64,000 nt of DNA. It comes from Farysia itapuensis (Eukaryota; Basidiomycota; Ustilaginomycetes; Ustilaginales; Ustilaginaceae). The position numbers were made by a program, and so were the translations under genes. Shown here piece after piece: positions 38,698-49,154 of this stretch. The DNA is taken from assembly GCA_023212645.1 (NCBI GenBank), contig JALBYC010000005.1, positions 558,001-622,000 on the forward strand, in the 5' to 3' direction. The notes under the pieces were generated by a model. That model made no database searches. It was given only the letters and a program-made list of their open reading frames with translations, and had not been told where the DNA came from. Numbering within the stretch: position 1 is the stretch's first letter; each line of letters begins with the position of its first letter.

Positions 38698-40746
38698 ATG
38701 GACGTGCCGAGGACAAGAGTCGCTTCCGGGAGCATGGACATTCCGGGTGTCTCTAGCTCGATGGCTAGTGCACAGGCATCCATCTCCTCCCGTTCGCGTC
38801 GAGACCGTGAGCGCAGCGGCAGACCAAGAGACAGACACGTCCTTGCACTCAGATCTATACGAGACTTCTTACGCGGAAGAAGCAGCTACGATGTTCTGCC
38901 AGTCAGTTTCCGTCTGATTGTGCTCGACACCAAGCTGGTGGTCAAGCCAGCGCTCGAAGTCATGTGGCAGGCCGGTGTTGTTTCTGCTCCCCTCTGGCAA
39001 TCTACACCGCCTTCCTTGCTTGGCAACCCACCCCCCGACACACAGCAAGCAGCGCAGCAGGACGAGTCATCAGCAGATCCCGAACCTCCTCTCAGTCCCA
39101 AAACAGGCATAGACGAGCTCAAATCAAAGGCACAGAAAAAGGCCGAGACGAAAGCGCACCAGCTCTCTGGCTTCGCTGGAATGTTGACGGTCAACGACAT
39201 CATTCACCTGATTCAGTACTACTACCATCATTCCAGTTACGACTCGGCCGCAGAAGATGTCGAAAAGTTCCGACTAGAGAGGCTGCGCGATATAGAACAG
39301 GCGCTCAACGTGCCTCCGCCTCCGCTTCTCTCTGTTCATCCCTTACGGCCGCTCTTTGACGCATGCCAGCTTCTCATCAAGACCCATGCCAGACGTCTGC
39401 CTTTGCTCGACTATGACGAACAAACAGGGATGGAGACTGTCGTCTCCGTCCTGACACAGTATCGTGTACTCAAGTTCATCGCCATGAACTGCAGAGAGAC
39501 TGCCTCGCTGTGGAGGAGTCTACGCCAGCTGGGTATTGGCACGTATTGTCACAGCATCAAGGTAGGACATTCCTCGACGCCACGCGGATCTGCATCGGCT
39601 GGCTCTTCGCATCGCGGCTCAGACGCCAGTGCTGGCGAGCCGGCTCTCATCAAGACCGACGACGGCCCTGCATCTGATCAGGCCGTGTCGCAAGATGCCA
39701 CTGATATGAGTCGTCGAGAGTCCAACGCATCCACCTCCTCGACCTCGTCCCGAGCAGCCTCGGTGGCTGCATCCATAGACGCGGCCAGCTCGGCGCTCGA
39801 CGCCGACAACTCCAACCCATTCGCTCCTCTCGCAACAGCCACTTTGGACACGACCGTGTTCGACGTAGTCCACATGTTTTCTGAACGGGGCATCTCGGCC
39901 GTCCCCATCCTCGACGAAGACGGCAATGTCGTCGACATGTACGAGACCGTTGACGTCATCACCCTCGTCCGCACAGGCGCCTACACAGCACTCGATCTCA
40001 CCATTCGACAAGCTCTTGAGCGGCGACCACCAGACTTTTCCGGCGTCTGGACCTGTTCTCCCGATGACTCGCTCGCCTCCATCTTTGCACTTCTACGCAA
40101 GCGTCGAGTCCACCGCCTGCTCGTCTTGGAACCACAAGGTCCCCCTCCACCCGCTGCCGACGCTGGCAAAACAGACACAATCACGCCGCTCGAAGACCTC
40201 GACAGCTACGCCGACGAACTGATCGAAGACGAGAAACAGCGGGAAAAGGCCAAGACGCAGAGCTTTATCAACGACACGTCTGCACCGCTTGACGATCGGC
40301 TGGAGAAGGGCGATCCCGTGCGCACCGTACGCGGAAAGCTGGTCGGCATGGTGTGTCTGTCCGATATCCTGCGGTATGTGATTGGGTCGGATGAGACCGG
40401 TGGCGTGGTGGGCGGGGTGGGTGCAGGTGCCGGGGGTGTACGACGTGATTCCAGCGCAGCTTCTCGCAGTCGTGGTGCATCAGTCGCTTCGTCTTTGGCA
40501 AGCACTTCCCCTGCACCACCTCCTCCAACAACAACAGCAGCAGCAGCAGCATCACAGACGCAATCTGCAGTCACAGCGGCTGCAGCACCCTCCCCCACGA
40601 TCCACCTCTCCTCTGCCGCCACAACCCACCAGATCATCGCAGAATCAACCCCTTCAGCAGCTCACACAGTCACATCTCCAAGCACAACCCTCGATGCCAC
40701 TAAAACTATCCCCGAAGAAGACCTTCCCTCCGACAACAACGCATAG
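38698..40746 (+). CDS. SNF4: AMPK gamma subunit SNF4 (CBS domains) with large insert
   Basis: The ORF gives 682 residues starting MDVPRTRVASGSMDIPG. Four CBS repeats are recognisable: RSIRDFLRGRSSYDVLPVSF with LMWQAG-like VMWQAGVVSAPLW; PLRPLFDACQLLIKTHARRLPLLD; TTVFDVVHMFSERGISAVPILDEDGNVVDMYETVDV; and DSLASIFALLRKRRVHRLLVLE. Inserts rich in Ser/Ala (about residues 285-375) and a low-complexity C-terminus (poly-Thr/Ala with CAG-like repeats) make it about twice the size of yeast Snf4 (322 aa). SNF4 binds adenine nucleotides and activates the Snf1 kinase that relieves glucose repression. Confidence 0.9.
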   Translation: MDVPRTRVASGSMDIPGVSSSMASAQASISSRSRRDRERSGRPRDRHVLALRSIRDFLRGRSSYDVLPVSFRLIVLDTKLVVKPALEVMWQAGVVSAPLWQSTPPSLLGNPPPDTQQAAQQDESSADPEPPLSPKTGIDELKSKAQKKAETKAHQLSGFAGMLTVNDIIHLIQYYYHHSSYDSAAEDVEKFRLERLRDIEQALNVPPPPLLSVHPLRPLFDACQLLIKTHARRLPLLDYDEQTGMETVVSVLTQYRVLKFIAMNCRETASLWRSLRQLGIGTYCHSIKVGHSSTPRGSASAGSSHRGSDASAGEPALIKTDDGPASDQAVSQDATDMSRRESNASTSSTSSRAASVAASIDAASSALDADNSNPFAPLATATLDTTVFDVVHMFSERGISAVPILDEDGNVVDMYETVDVITLVRTGAYTALDLTIRQALERRPPDFSGVWTCSPDDSLASIFALLRKRRVHRLLVLEPQGPPPPAADAGKTDTITPLEDLDSYADELIEDEKQREKAKTQSFINDTSAPLDDRLEKGDPVRTVRGKLVGMVCLSDILRYVIGSDETGGVVGGVGAGAGGVRRDSSAASRSRGASVASSLASTSPAPPPPTTTAAAAASQTQSAVTAAAAPSPTIHLSSAATTHQIIAESTPSAAHTVTSPSTTLDATKTIPEEDLPSDNNA

Positions 40747-40933
40747 CTCCCCATATCCCTGCGCGGACAAACCATGACTATCGCCCTTAGTGCCAAAGCT
40801 CCCGAAACGAGAAAGTACAAATCAAGTGCATGCACGCGTGCGTGCGCTGGTGGTACATAAAAGTGCGCGTAGTTGTGTGTGGTAGTGTGAGTGGAAGACC
40901 CGCGTACGAGTGCGATCGGTGGAGGGAGTTAGT

Positions 40934-41105
40934 TTAGGGTGGACCGAAGCGGCCTTCGCGCAGGGTGCGGAGTCTCGCTCTGTCCACGGCGCCATTCTCG
41001 TTCCGAGTTTGCGGATGGGCCGAAGATGGTGGTGGTGGTGGGAGGTCTGTCGGCGTTGCGTGGTATACCATGGGGGCGTTGCGCGGGTAGTTTGAACCGG
41101 CTGGG

Positions 41106-41140
<35 letters not shown>

Positions 41141-43765
41141 AACGTGGGGAGAGCGACGACCTAAGAGCATTAACTGGTGAATCTCGTCCGGTGTCAACTC
41201 CGAAGCGCGCGTCTGTGACAGCGGGCGGAAGGTACTACCTGCTGCGGCAACGGGGTTGCCCGCAGACGAGTCCGGATCGCCGTCACTATCTCCCTCATCT
41301 TCGTCGTCATCCATAGCATCCCCATCGTGGTAGTGGTGACTACCGCGACTGGGGGCGTGGAAAGCGCCATTGCCACCGCCAGAGTCTGGGCTGATGGGTG
41401 TGCCGATCAGTGGTAGGCCAGGATTGCGCTGCTGCTGCGCGTCGACCAGCGTCTGCTGACTCTGCGCCGCGTCATTTGCCATTGTCGGATGCATAAGTTG
41501 CCGCGTATCGTCTGCTGCACGACGCGCATTCGCCATGCGCGCAATTTGACGTTGCTGCTCGTAGTACATCTGCTCCGCTGGCGAGAGGTACACGCGTCTG
41601 GTGCCCATGTTCGCTGTATTGGTCGCCGCCCGTGACTGAAGATCCACCACACCTTGCTGCATAGTACCGACAACCGTGTGATGGCGACCACCATTACCAT
41701 TGTCGGTCGTTAGACTGGCAAAGGCATCGCGAACGCGTGGTTCCAGCTGTCCAAATTGCGCCGCCAGCTGCTCATCTGCATATACACGCTGCAGGTACTT
41801 GCGCAGATCGTTGACGCCCTTGCCCGAGTAGACGCAGAAGGCTTGTCTCTGGTGCTCGTTGAAATCCTTGGGTGGCTGTCGACACATTGCCTGCAGCTCT
41901 GCCCGTCGAAACGCAGGCACGCCAGTCAAACTCAGATGCGTCAGGCGCGGCAAGCGCTGCACGACGCAGAAAATCGCAGGCACCGAAACATTCTCGCAGT
42001 ACGAGAGATGAATCCGCTCCAGCGACGTGTACCGATCTACAAGGCCGTAGATTGCCTGATCGGTCAGGTTGACGACCTTGACCAGACCGATGCGTCGAAG
42101 TTTGGGCATGTTGTTGGCGATTTCAGTGACAGAGAGATCGGTCAGGTTGGGACAGCAAGCAACGTCAATGTACCGTAAGCGTGTGCAGGCCCTGGCGAGG
42201 TGGGTTACCGCACGATCAGTGATGTTGGATACATGTCCCAAATGCAAGTAGTGCAAGTTCTTGCCGAGCTTGGCGATACTGTAGAGCGACTCATCCGTCA
42301 GCCGCGTGCACTTTGTCAACGCTAAATTCTTGAGCCGCGGGACATTGGCGACGATTCCTTCCACAGTGTGGTCCGAGATGGAGTTGCAGTTGGTGAGATC
42401 GAGGATGCGCAGGTGGTCAAACATGCGAGTTGACTGTATCTCGGCGGGGATGGGTGCCGTCATGGTGCGCATGAGACTATTGTCATGTTCCTGGCTGTAG
42501 GCATGGCCCGGCGAAGCACCTCTGCTCGTCGGTGCTGAATCACTGGCAAACGAGCTGAGACCGCTCGCATACTGCGAATTGCCAAGCATAGGCGCACCTG
42601 CGCTCGGCCGCGCAGAGGGGAAGGCATTGTCTGTCAGCTCGCCACAGTGGCCCAATCGAAGCTCTCGCATTTGATAGCTTCTCCTCCAAATTTCCTGCAC
42701 CGACTTGTCCGAAATTTTGGGACAGTTGACCATATCAACTTCGAGTAGCGCAGGACAGTTTTGCGTCAAAGCGATCAGCGCTTCGTCGCCGACGTTTTCG
42801 CATCCACATAGCTTGACTCTGCGGAGGAGTTTGCAACTTTGAGCCAGAGCAACAACGCCTTCCGAGGTAATTTTTTTGCATCCGGTCAGGTTGATGCCCT
42901 GAATTTTGGGACAGTTGGCCGCCAGTGTGAGCAAAGTGGCATCGGTGAGATTGCCCAAATCCGTGAAATCGATGGCGACGAGCTGATTTGTGTCCTGAAA
43001 CACCTTGACCAGGGTGCTGTCGGAGATATGAGAGCATCCTGCTAGTGTCAGGCGCTCGAGGCGGGTGCAAGCAGCCATCATGAGGAACAGCTGATCCTCA
43101 AGCTGGCTGGATAGCACGGTGAAATTGAGTCGACGGACAAAATCAGAGTAGGGAAACAGCTGGTCCGGCTTGCGAATGACTGCAATCAGCTTGAAGAGCG
43201 ATGATATTCGGTATAGCGTCGGACGATGCCAGAGCAATTCCACACCGCAAAGGCACCAAGACTTGCAGACTTGCAGGCAGGAGAGCAGATCCGGAGGGAA
43301 AATGACGACATACTTGAAGATATGAAGCAAGATTTCGTGAGGTAGGGTGGATGCTGAATTTGGGAGTACCTCTTCTGACAACCAGGTGGCATTGGACGAG
43401 GTTGGAGAGATGGGTATCAAAGTTCCTCTTCTGGACAGACGACTCTGAGGATTTTCTCGACTGGCGCTCTTGCCGTTCTGAGGCTTAATGTCTTCAACTG
43501 AGGCGAGATCGGCAAAGTCCTGACCTCCTCCGTCATCTGACTGCGATGTACTCGAGGGGGATGCCGGAGGAAGGGGAACCATTAAACGGTTAGACGCAGA
43601 AAAGTCGGCGGGAGAGTCGGTGCGGTCATCCATTTCGGCATCACGAACAGCTCTGCCCGACGATGGGCCGGCTACAGAAGCTGACAAGGGTAGCGCACGA
43701 CTATGGTATGGTTGCGGCGAGGGGGAGTTGGAGCCCCTCGGCGAAGAGACGGCCGTGGTGGACAT
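40934..43765 (-). CDS. GRR1: F-box/LRR protein GRR1 (SCF ubiquitin ligase)
   Basis: The 943-residue protein starts MSTTAVSSPRGSNSP. After a Ser/Pro-rich N-terminus comes an F-box (about residues 138-185: STLPHEILLHIFKYV, CKSWC). Then come about a dozen cysteine-containing LRRs (LERLTLAGCSHISDSTL, IQGINLTGCKKITSEGV, LRILDLTNCNSISDHTV) up to about residue 620. The C-terminal 300 residues are Gln/Ala/Gly-rich with a poly-Gly run. In yeast Grr1 targets G1 cyclins and glucose-sensing regulators for ubiquitination. The stop codons of GRR1 and SNF4 are 187 bp apart (convergent). Confidence 0.93.
41106..41140 (-). repeat. CCG/GGC trinucleotide tract (poly-Gly in GRR1)
   Basis: About eleven near-perfect (CCG)n triplets on the plus strand encode a run of glycines near the end of GRR1. 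Uninterrupted GC-rich triplets like this are prone to length change. Confidence 0.85.
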
Positions 43766-44745
43766 TTTAGGTCTAAGCTATGCAGCGCTAAACATTCGAG
43801 GAGGAACACAGTCGACACTGTTCGGAAGGGATCGGACTGATTGAGATGGCGTTCTGGTGCTGTGCCTGCTTTCGAGCGCTTGGCTTCGGATCCAAGCCGA
43901 CACTTGACCGCCAGCTGCGAATGAGCACAGATACGATCAACAAATGATGCGCAATTGCCTCCTGATGGCGAGAGAAGACGATGCAGATCCTCTGAAGCCG
44001 TGCGTCGAGATGCGATGGGCCAGGGGTGATGGAAGCAACGCAATGCTACGCGGCCCTCAAAATCAATAACACAAAAAGTGTGCGAGTGTTGAGTGTGTGT
44101 GCGTGAGTGTGACGCAGTTGAGTGTCACTTTTGTCCGCAAAATCGTGAATTCATTTCGGGTCCACACCACACTCTGGAATGAAGTCATGGATTGAAACTC
44201 TCGTCCTTTGTTCTTTCGCAGACAGCTTTGTCGTAAAGGCAGCTTCCAACTGGGTTCTGCCTTGAATGGCACACCGTGATGGTCTGCGTTGTCTGCGCGG
44301 TCTGCAGTCTGCGGAGGTTGAATCACTGATTTAACACGATTTTCTGTCGTGCGAATCGATTCGGTGATGATCTGAGCACCGAAAATTGGTGAATTCACGA
44401 TCCAACAGATCATGATTCAAACTTTGTCGGCAACACTGACAAAGTGCCCCGTTGACGCCAAACACGCGGTAAAAAAAGAGAGAAAAAAGAGCGAATCACG
44501 TTAGACCGAGGAATTGCGCTGAGCAGATCTGACAGTATGCCGACGCCAAAGATCGTTTAAATGCGACCCGCCCTCATCCCCCCCCCCTTTCCCCTCCCCC
44601 TCTGTTCCCCACCTTGCGCGCCGTTTGCCATCTGCCCCGGCCGAGCAAGTCTTATTGCGTTGCCTCTGCCTTTGCATTCGCGACTGCACTCGCATTATTC
44701 CCTTTCCCAGCCTCCCTCTGTTACACCTCAGAATCGCGATCTACC
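43766..44745. promoter_or_regulatory. Long divergent intergenic region between GRR1 and the REB1-like gene
   Basis: At 980 bp this is one of the two longest gene-free stretches here. It holds a 12-bp inverted repeat (ATCGTGAATTCA at 44142-44153 and its reverse complement TGAATTCACGAT at 44390-44401), several further GTGATT/AATCAC words, and a C-run (44580-44588) near the REB1-like start. Several short frames of about 70-120 residues on either strand show no family match. Its length fits two regulated promoters. Confidence 0.5.
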
Positions 44746-46819
44746 ATGTCGGGTCCCAATTCGGCAGCGCAATCTGACAAGAAACGCGACGCGAGCGTGA
44801 CCCAAGACCCTCGACGTCCCAAGCCGGTCGAGGCTGAGGCTACGGCCCCGGCGGAGGCGTCCAAGAAGAAGGAGAAGAAAGACAAGCCCGCCAACGAGGA
44901 AGAAGAACCAGTCACCGAGAAGAAGGAGAAAAAGGAAAAGAAAAAGGATAAGAAGGAAAAGAAGCGACGAGAGGCCGAAGCTGAAGGCACTGTGGAAGAA
45001 GAGCAGCCTGGCGCCGAAGCGGTCGAGGCGGAACCCGAAGATGCCGAACAGGGCAAAAAGGATCGCAAGCGTGAGAAAAAGGAGCGCAAGGACAAGGAGC
45101 GCGCCGATCGTGAGCGTGAACAGGCCGAAAAGGATGCTGCCACGGTGGTGGCTGCCGCGTCTGCCGCCCAGGCTCTCTCTGCCGTAGCCGCAGCTCCTCG
45201 ACTGCCCATGCTCAACATCGATCCGCTCCTCGGTGGCGACGCAGCTCCCGCTGAACAGGCCGATGTGCCAGCCGACGCGCCTGCTGCCCTCGCCGATGCG
45301 CCCGTCGCAGATGCTGCCGAGGTGGAAGAGGGTTCGGCCAAGAAGGCCAAAGGCAAGCGTGGCCGCCCTGCCAAGACTCCGGTCAACTACAAGGATGATG
45401 ACGAAGCTGACGGCGACTATGCCGACTCACCTGCCAAGAAGAGAGCCCGCGGTGGTCGCACCAAGGGTGACAAAACTGAAAACTTTGACAATCTTCGAAA
45501 GCTGACATCCCGCGAATTGCTGGTGGACCGTGTCTACTCGTCCGACACGCTCAAGAAGCTGGAGCGCGAGATTGGCCTCAAGTACAAAAAGGGTCGTTTT
45601 ACGCCTCAAGAGGAAGAGATTCTCAAGCACGGTATCCAGGAGTTTAAGCAGCGAAAGGGCTTCTCGGACGACGATTTCCAAGAACTGCTGTACAACTACA
45701 AGCAAAAGGGCTGGGAGCGCGAGTTTACCGAGCTGTGGAAAGAACTTACCGGTCGACTGGAGGACCGAGCGAACATTTCGGTGCGACTGCACATCAAGAC
45801 GCGATACTCGCAGTACCGCAACAAGGGCAAGTACTCGCTCGCCGAGGATCACGAGATTCGCTACCGATTGGGTGATCTCAAGGAAGACATTGGCACGGTC
45901 GCCAAACGTCTGGGTCGTCTGGGTCAGGACATTAGCTCGCGATGGGTCAAGTTGCAGGTACGCGACGAGATGAACAGCGGACCTGCTTTCACGGCTGAAG
46001 AAGACGAAGCGGTGATGGAAGCGCTGGAAAAGCACAAGCGGGAGCACCCTGACGAGCTGGTTTCTTGGAAGGAGATTGCCAAGGAGCTCGGCAACAAGCG
46101 CAGCTACAAGGTCTACTCTGCCTGCACACACTCGATTGGCAGTCGTGTTCGCAAGAGAAAGGCGCAAAAGGAGACTCAAGATCCAAGTCACTCGCAGAGT
46201 CTGCAGCGTGGCAGTCGATCGACCAAGCGAGACATGGCTCAAGGTGACGGATGGATTCCCGGCGATGATGATCTCTGTCTCTTGCAAAGGTAAGTTGAAT
46301 GTTGGCACGGTGCTGGTTAGCGGAAAACAGTCGGCTAATCTCTCTTTGGTGAAATGCAGGTTGGAATACCAGTACGTGACGAACGAGTCGCAGATTGTCT
46401 GGGACCAGGTCAGCTTTGACGATTGGCAGTGGCCCGTGGAGACCCTCATGTCCAAGTATGAGGAGATCAAGAGCAAGAACCTGCCGGAGAGCTGGAGCGG
46501 CAATCTGGCCAATACGCTTGAAAAGCTAATCAAGCTTTACCGTGCCAAGGAAGTCAAGAAGCGCAAGGCGGAAAACGAAGATCTGGACGACACGCGCGAT
46601 ATTGATCAGTCGATGCTGCACGATGAGGGCAAAGATGGACTGGGCGACCAGCCTCCGCCTACCTTGGATCCGGCTCTTCGTGCTGATGGCCTCGAGGCTG
46701 TTGCTGCGGCCGCTGCTGCTGCTGCGGCTGCCCATGCCGCTGCACAGTCGTCGGCCCACCAGCAGCACGACGCCACAGTGCCACTCGACCAGCAACAAGT
46801 CGACGAGATGCTTTCTTGA
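44746..46819 (+). CDS. REB1-like Myb-domain DNA-binding protein
   Basis: Exons 44746-46289 and 46360-46819 are joined across a 70-nt intron (donor GTAAGT, acceptor AATGCAG), giving 667 residues beginning MSGPNSAAQSDKK. The first 230 residues are Lys/Glu-rich, with an AT-hook-like KGKRGRPAKTP. Myb-like repeats follow: GRFTPQEEEILKHGIQEF, DRANISVRLHIKTRY, KYSLAEDHEIRYRLGD with DISSRWVKLQVR, and FTAEEDEAVMEALEKHK with SWKEIAKELGNKRSYK. The C-terminus is poly-Ala and Gln-rich. The arrangement recalls REB1/TTF1 factors that bind rDNA terminators and promoters; the exact ortholog is uncertain. Confidence 0.75.
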
Positions 46820-46891
46820 GTTTGCTTGATCACCCCCGAGCTTTTACGCCTTCCTCGCCCACTTGTATATCACTGAGTAATTTGATTCCCA

Positions 46892-47242
46892 CTATTCTTC
46901 CTCTTCAATCTCGGGTTCGTCGTCGTCTTCGTTTGTACCAGGTGGTTGGGACGTGGACACGTCTTCTTTGCCTAGCCAATCCTTCCATGCTGTGAGGACG
47001 TGGTTGATGTTGATGCGGGAAGTGTCCATTGCATCTGCGAGTGTTGCCAGTGCGGCTACCTTGTCGGGAGAAGAAGAAGTGGTGGGTGCAGCAGCGAGGG
47101 GAACGATGAGGGTGGAGGAGGGCGATAGACCGTCTGCACCTACCAATTCCCCCACCAGCGACGACGACGACGGCAAAGCTGTAGGCCGTGTACAGTCCGT
47201 GCTCGGTAGCGTTATGTGTATCTCTGTTGACAACACCGACAT
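46892..47242 (-). CDS. Small acidic-tailed protein, possible GON7-like KEOPS subunit
   Basis: A 116-residue protein starts MSVLSTEIHITLPSTDC, with a Ser/Pro/Ala-rich first half. An amphipathic segment (ALATLADAMDTSRININHVLTAWKDWL) and a strongly acidic tail (EDDDEPEIEEEE) follow. The IN-x-x-LT-x-W pattern before an acidic end resembles Gon7 of the EKC/KEOPS tRNA-modification complex, but such short sequences match poorly, so I hold this lightly. It is divergent from ARPC3, sharing 190 bp, and its stop codon is 72 bp from that of the REB1-like gene. Confidence 0.45.
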   Translation of the reverse strand: MSVLSTEIHITLPSTDCTRPTALPSSSSLVGELVGADGLSPSSTLIVPLAAAPTTSSSPDKVAALATLADAMDTSRININHVLTAWKDWLGKEDVSTSQPPGTNEDDDEPEIEEEE

Positions 47243-47432
47243 GCTGAGCGGCCTAGAAGAGGAAAGACTGGTGCTAGTTTGACAAGGGAGAGTGGGGCAA
47301 GGCAGCCATCGGACCCGAATTTGGGGAAGTTACGATCTGACAGAGTTGGGGTGCTGAAATTGGGGGAATTTGGTGGTCGAGCCATCCAGCTTACTCCCCC
47401 CCTCATACCATTGCATCTCTAACCCTTCCATC

Positions 47433-48124
47433 ATGCCGGTAAGTTCGTTTGACAAGTACAGCGCAAAGGAGGGGGGCAATGACTGACCCTTGTGCTGCTT
47501 TGGGGGAGCCTAGGCGTATCATTCGTCATTTAATGACGACGAGGATGTGCGATTAGTTGGATCCATGTCGATTCTGCCTATTCGGTCGCGGGTTCGCGGA
47601 TCAGCACCGCCACCGGTAGACCCAAGTCGAGCCGACATTATCGACGAGGCCATCGACCTGTTTCGGGCCAACTCGATGTTCCGCAACTTTGAAATCAAGG
47701 GACATGCAGACCGGGTGTTGATCTACCTGATTCTGTTTATCTCGGACTGTCTGACCAAGATCTCGGCAAGCAAGGTACCCTGGACGGTCAACGAAGCGAA
47801 TAAGCAACTGCAGACGTATGCGGTGGACAACTTTGCTCTGCCGGGGGATGCCAATTTCCCGCTCAACAGTCTCTATGCCCCGCCCCAGTCGCGCGCAGAT
47901 GCAGACGTCTTGCGGTCCTACCTCACCCAGGCTCGACAGGAAACCGCTGCCCGTCTGGTGGAAAAAGTCTTTATCGACGGTAAGCCGAGCAAGTTCTGGC
48001 TCGCATTCACCAAGCGCAGATTGTAAGTCAGCCCCCCTTTCCCCCCTCCCTTTCTTGCGCCAAGAACAATACTGACCAATTCGCGCATGCCACAACACAC
48101 AGCATGGGCAAGAGTCTCTCGTGA
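47433..48124 (+). CDS. ARC18: Arp2/3 complex subunit 3 (ARPC3, p21)
   Basis: Three exons: 47433-47438 (MP only), 47514-48022, and 48103-48124. The introns are 75 and 80 nt, with donors GTAAGT in both. The spliced product has 178 residues: MPAYHSSFNDDEDVRLVGSM at the start, PPPVDPSRADIIDEAIDLFR, FEIKGHADRVLIYLILFISD, and WLAFTKRRFMGKSLS at the end. This matches ARPC3 along its full length, including the terminal motif completed only by the 22-nt last exon. ARPC3 is a structural subunit of the Arp2/3 complex that nucleates branched actin at endocytic patches. Confidence 0.95.
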
Positions 48125-48199
48125 ACCAAACTCCCCACCGCCTTTTTGCACACGCTAGCTCAATGTGAGAAAGAATTGGCGAGAGTAGTGGACGCGTGC

Positions 48200-49039
48200 T
48201 TATCCGAGAACCTGCCAGTCTTCACCGAGCAGTTCCTCGTGTACGTTAAAGTAGCGTGTAGGTTTGCCGACCGTCATGGTTTGTGCGACGACGGACGGGG
48301 ATGCGGTTGCGGTTGCGGTTGTGGAGGAGTACTTGACGAGCCATTGGCCGATACTAGCGCCTGTTTTGGGATCAAAAGTCTCAGCCACGACTTTGGTCAC
48401 CTCGTGCTGGCCGGCGGGTAGGGCGAACGAGGTGGGTGATGGTGGTGGTGGGGGGGTGTTTGTCAGTTCCCAGGTTGCAAAAGGTCGGGAGGTGGGACGG
48501 AGCATAGTTGGGTCGTAGACCAGCGTGGAGCGGGGCTGAAGTCTCCACGAGACGGTGTTGAGTTGGAGGTGGAGTTGGTTGTGGTTGTTTGCGGAGCTTT
48601 GGCGGCGGAGGAGACGCATAGTGCCTACGTAGGGTGTGCCTATCCAGGCTATAAGACAGGTAGACACGCCCGACGTTGCCAACGCCGTTACCACCAACCC
48701 AATTCGTCCCGCCATCGAAACCTCCCCCGGCGCAAGCAGCAGAACCGGGGTCAAGAACGACGCCAATCCAAGCGAGCCGAGGGAAAACACCTTGAGACGG
48801 GTAAACGTGCGTGCCAGCGGGCCTTGATACTCTGCGATCTGCGCAGCGTCCGAGTCTACCGGCGACGGAGACGGCGGCGGCGCTGACGATGTGCTCAACA
48901 GCCTTCTTGCACCACCTGTTCGCGTTGAACACGATAGGTGGGCAGCTCCCCACCGGCTGTGCAGTGGCAGGGTCGATGTTAGCATCGCCGACGGCACACG
49001 TCTACGCATGCATGCTGCTCCACGCAGCGGGACAGACAT
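48200..49039 (-). CDS. TMEM70/TMEM186-like mitochondrial membrane protein
   Basis: From ATG 49039 the protein has 279 residues with an Arg-rich presequence (MSVPLRGAACMRRRVPSAML). Two membrane helices (FSLGSLGLASFLTPVLLLA and IGLVVTALATSGVSTCLIAWIG) form a hairpin, followed by TPYVGTMRLLRR. This helical-hairpin architecture with GTPYV after the second helix is characteristic of the TMEM70/TMEM186 family, which helps assemble ATP synthase or complex I in the inner mitochondrial membrane. A Thr/Ala repeat (TTATATA) near the end comes from a GCGGTT DNA repeat. Confidence 0.72.
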   Translation of the reverse strand: MSVPLRGAACMRRRVPSAMLTSTLPLHSRWGAAHLSCSTRTGGARRLLSTSSAPPPSPSPVDSDAAQIAEYQGPLARTFTRLKVFSLGSLGLASFLTPVLLLAPGEVSMAGRIGLVVTALATSGVSTCLIAWIGTPYVGTMRLLRRQSSANNHNQLHLQLNTVSWRLQPRSTLVYDPTMLRPTSRPFATWELTNTPPPPPSPTSFALPAGQHEVTKVVAETFDPKTGASIGQWLVKYSSTTATATASPSVVAQTMTVGKPTRYFNVHEELLGEDWQVLG

Positions 49040-49154
49040 GAGCGCTATCCGCGCACACTGCGGGGCGGAAAAAGGAAGAAAGAAGCAAATTGTCAACATC
49101 CTTGCCCACACAACGAAAGCAAGCACGAAGAGGCGGCGGGGAGTGGACGGGAAG

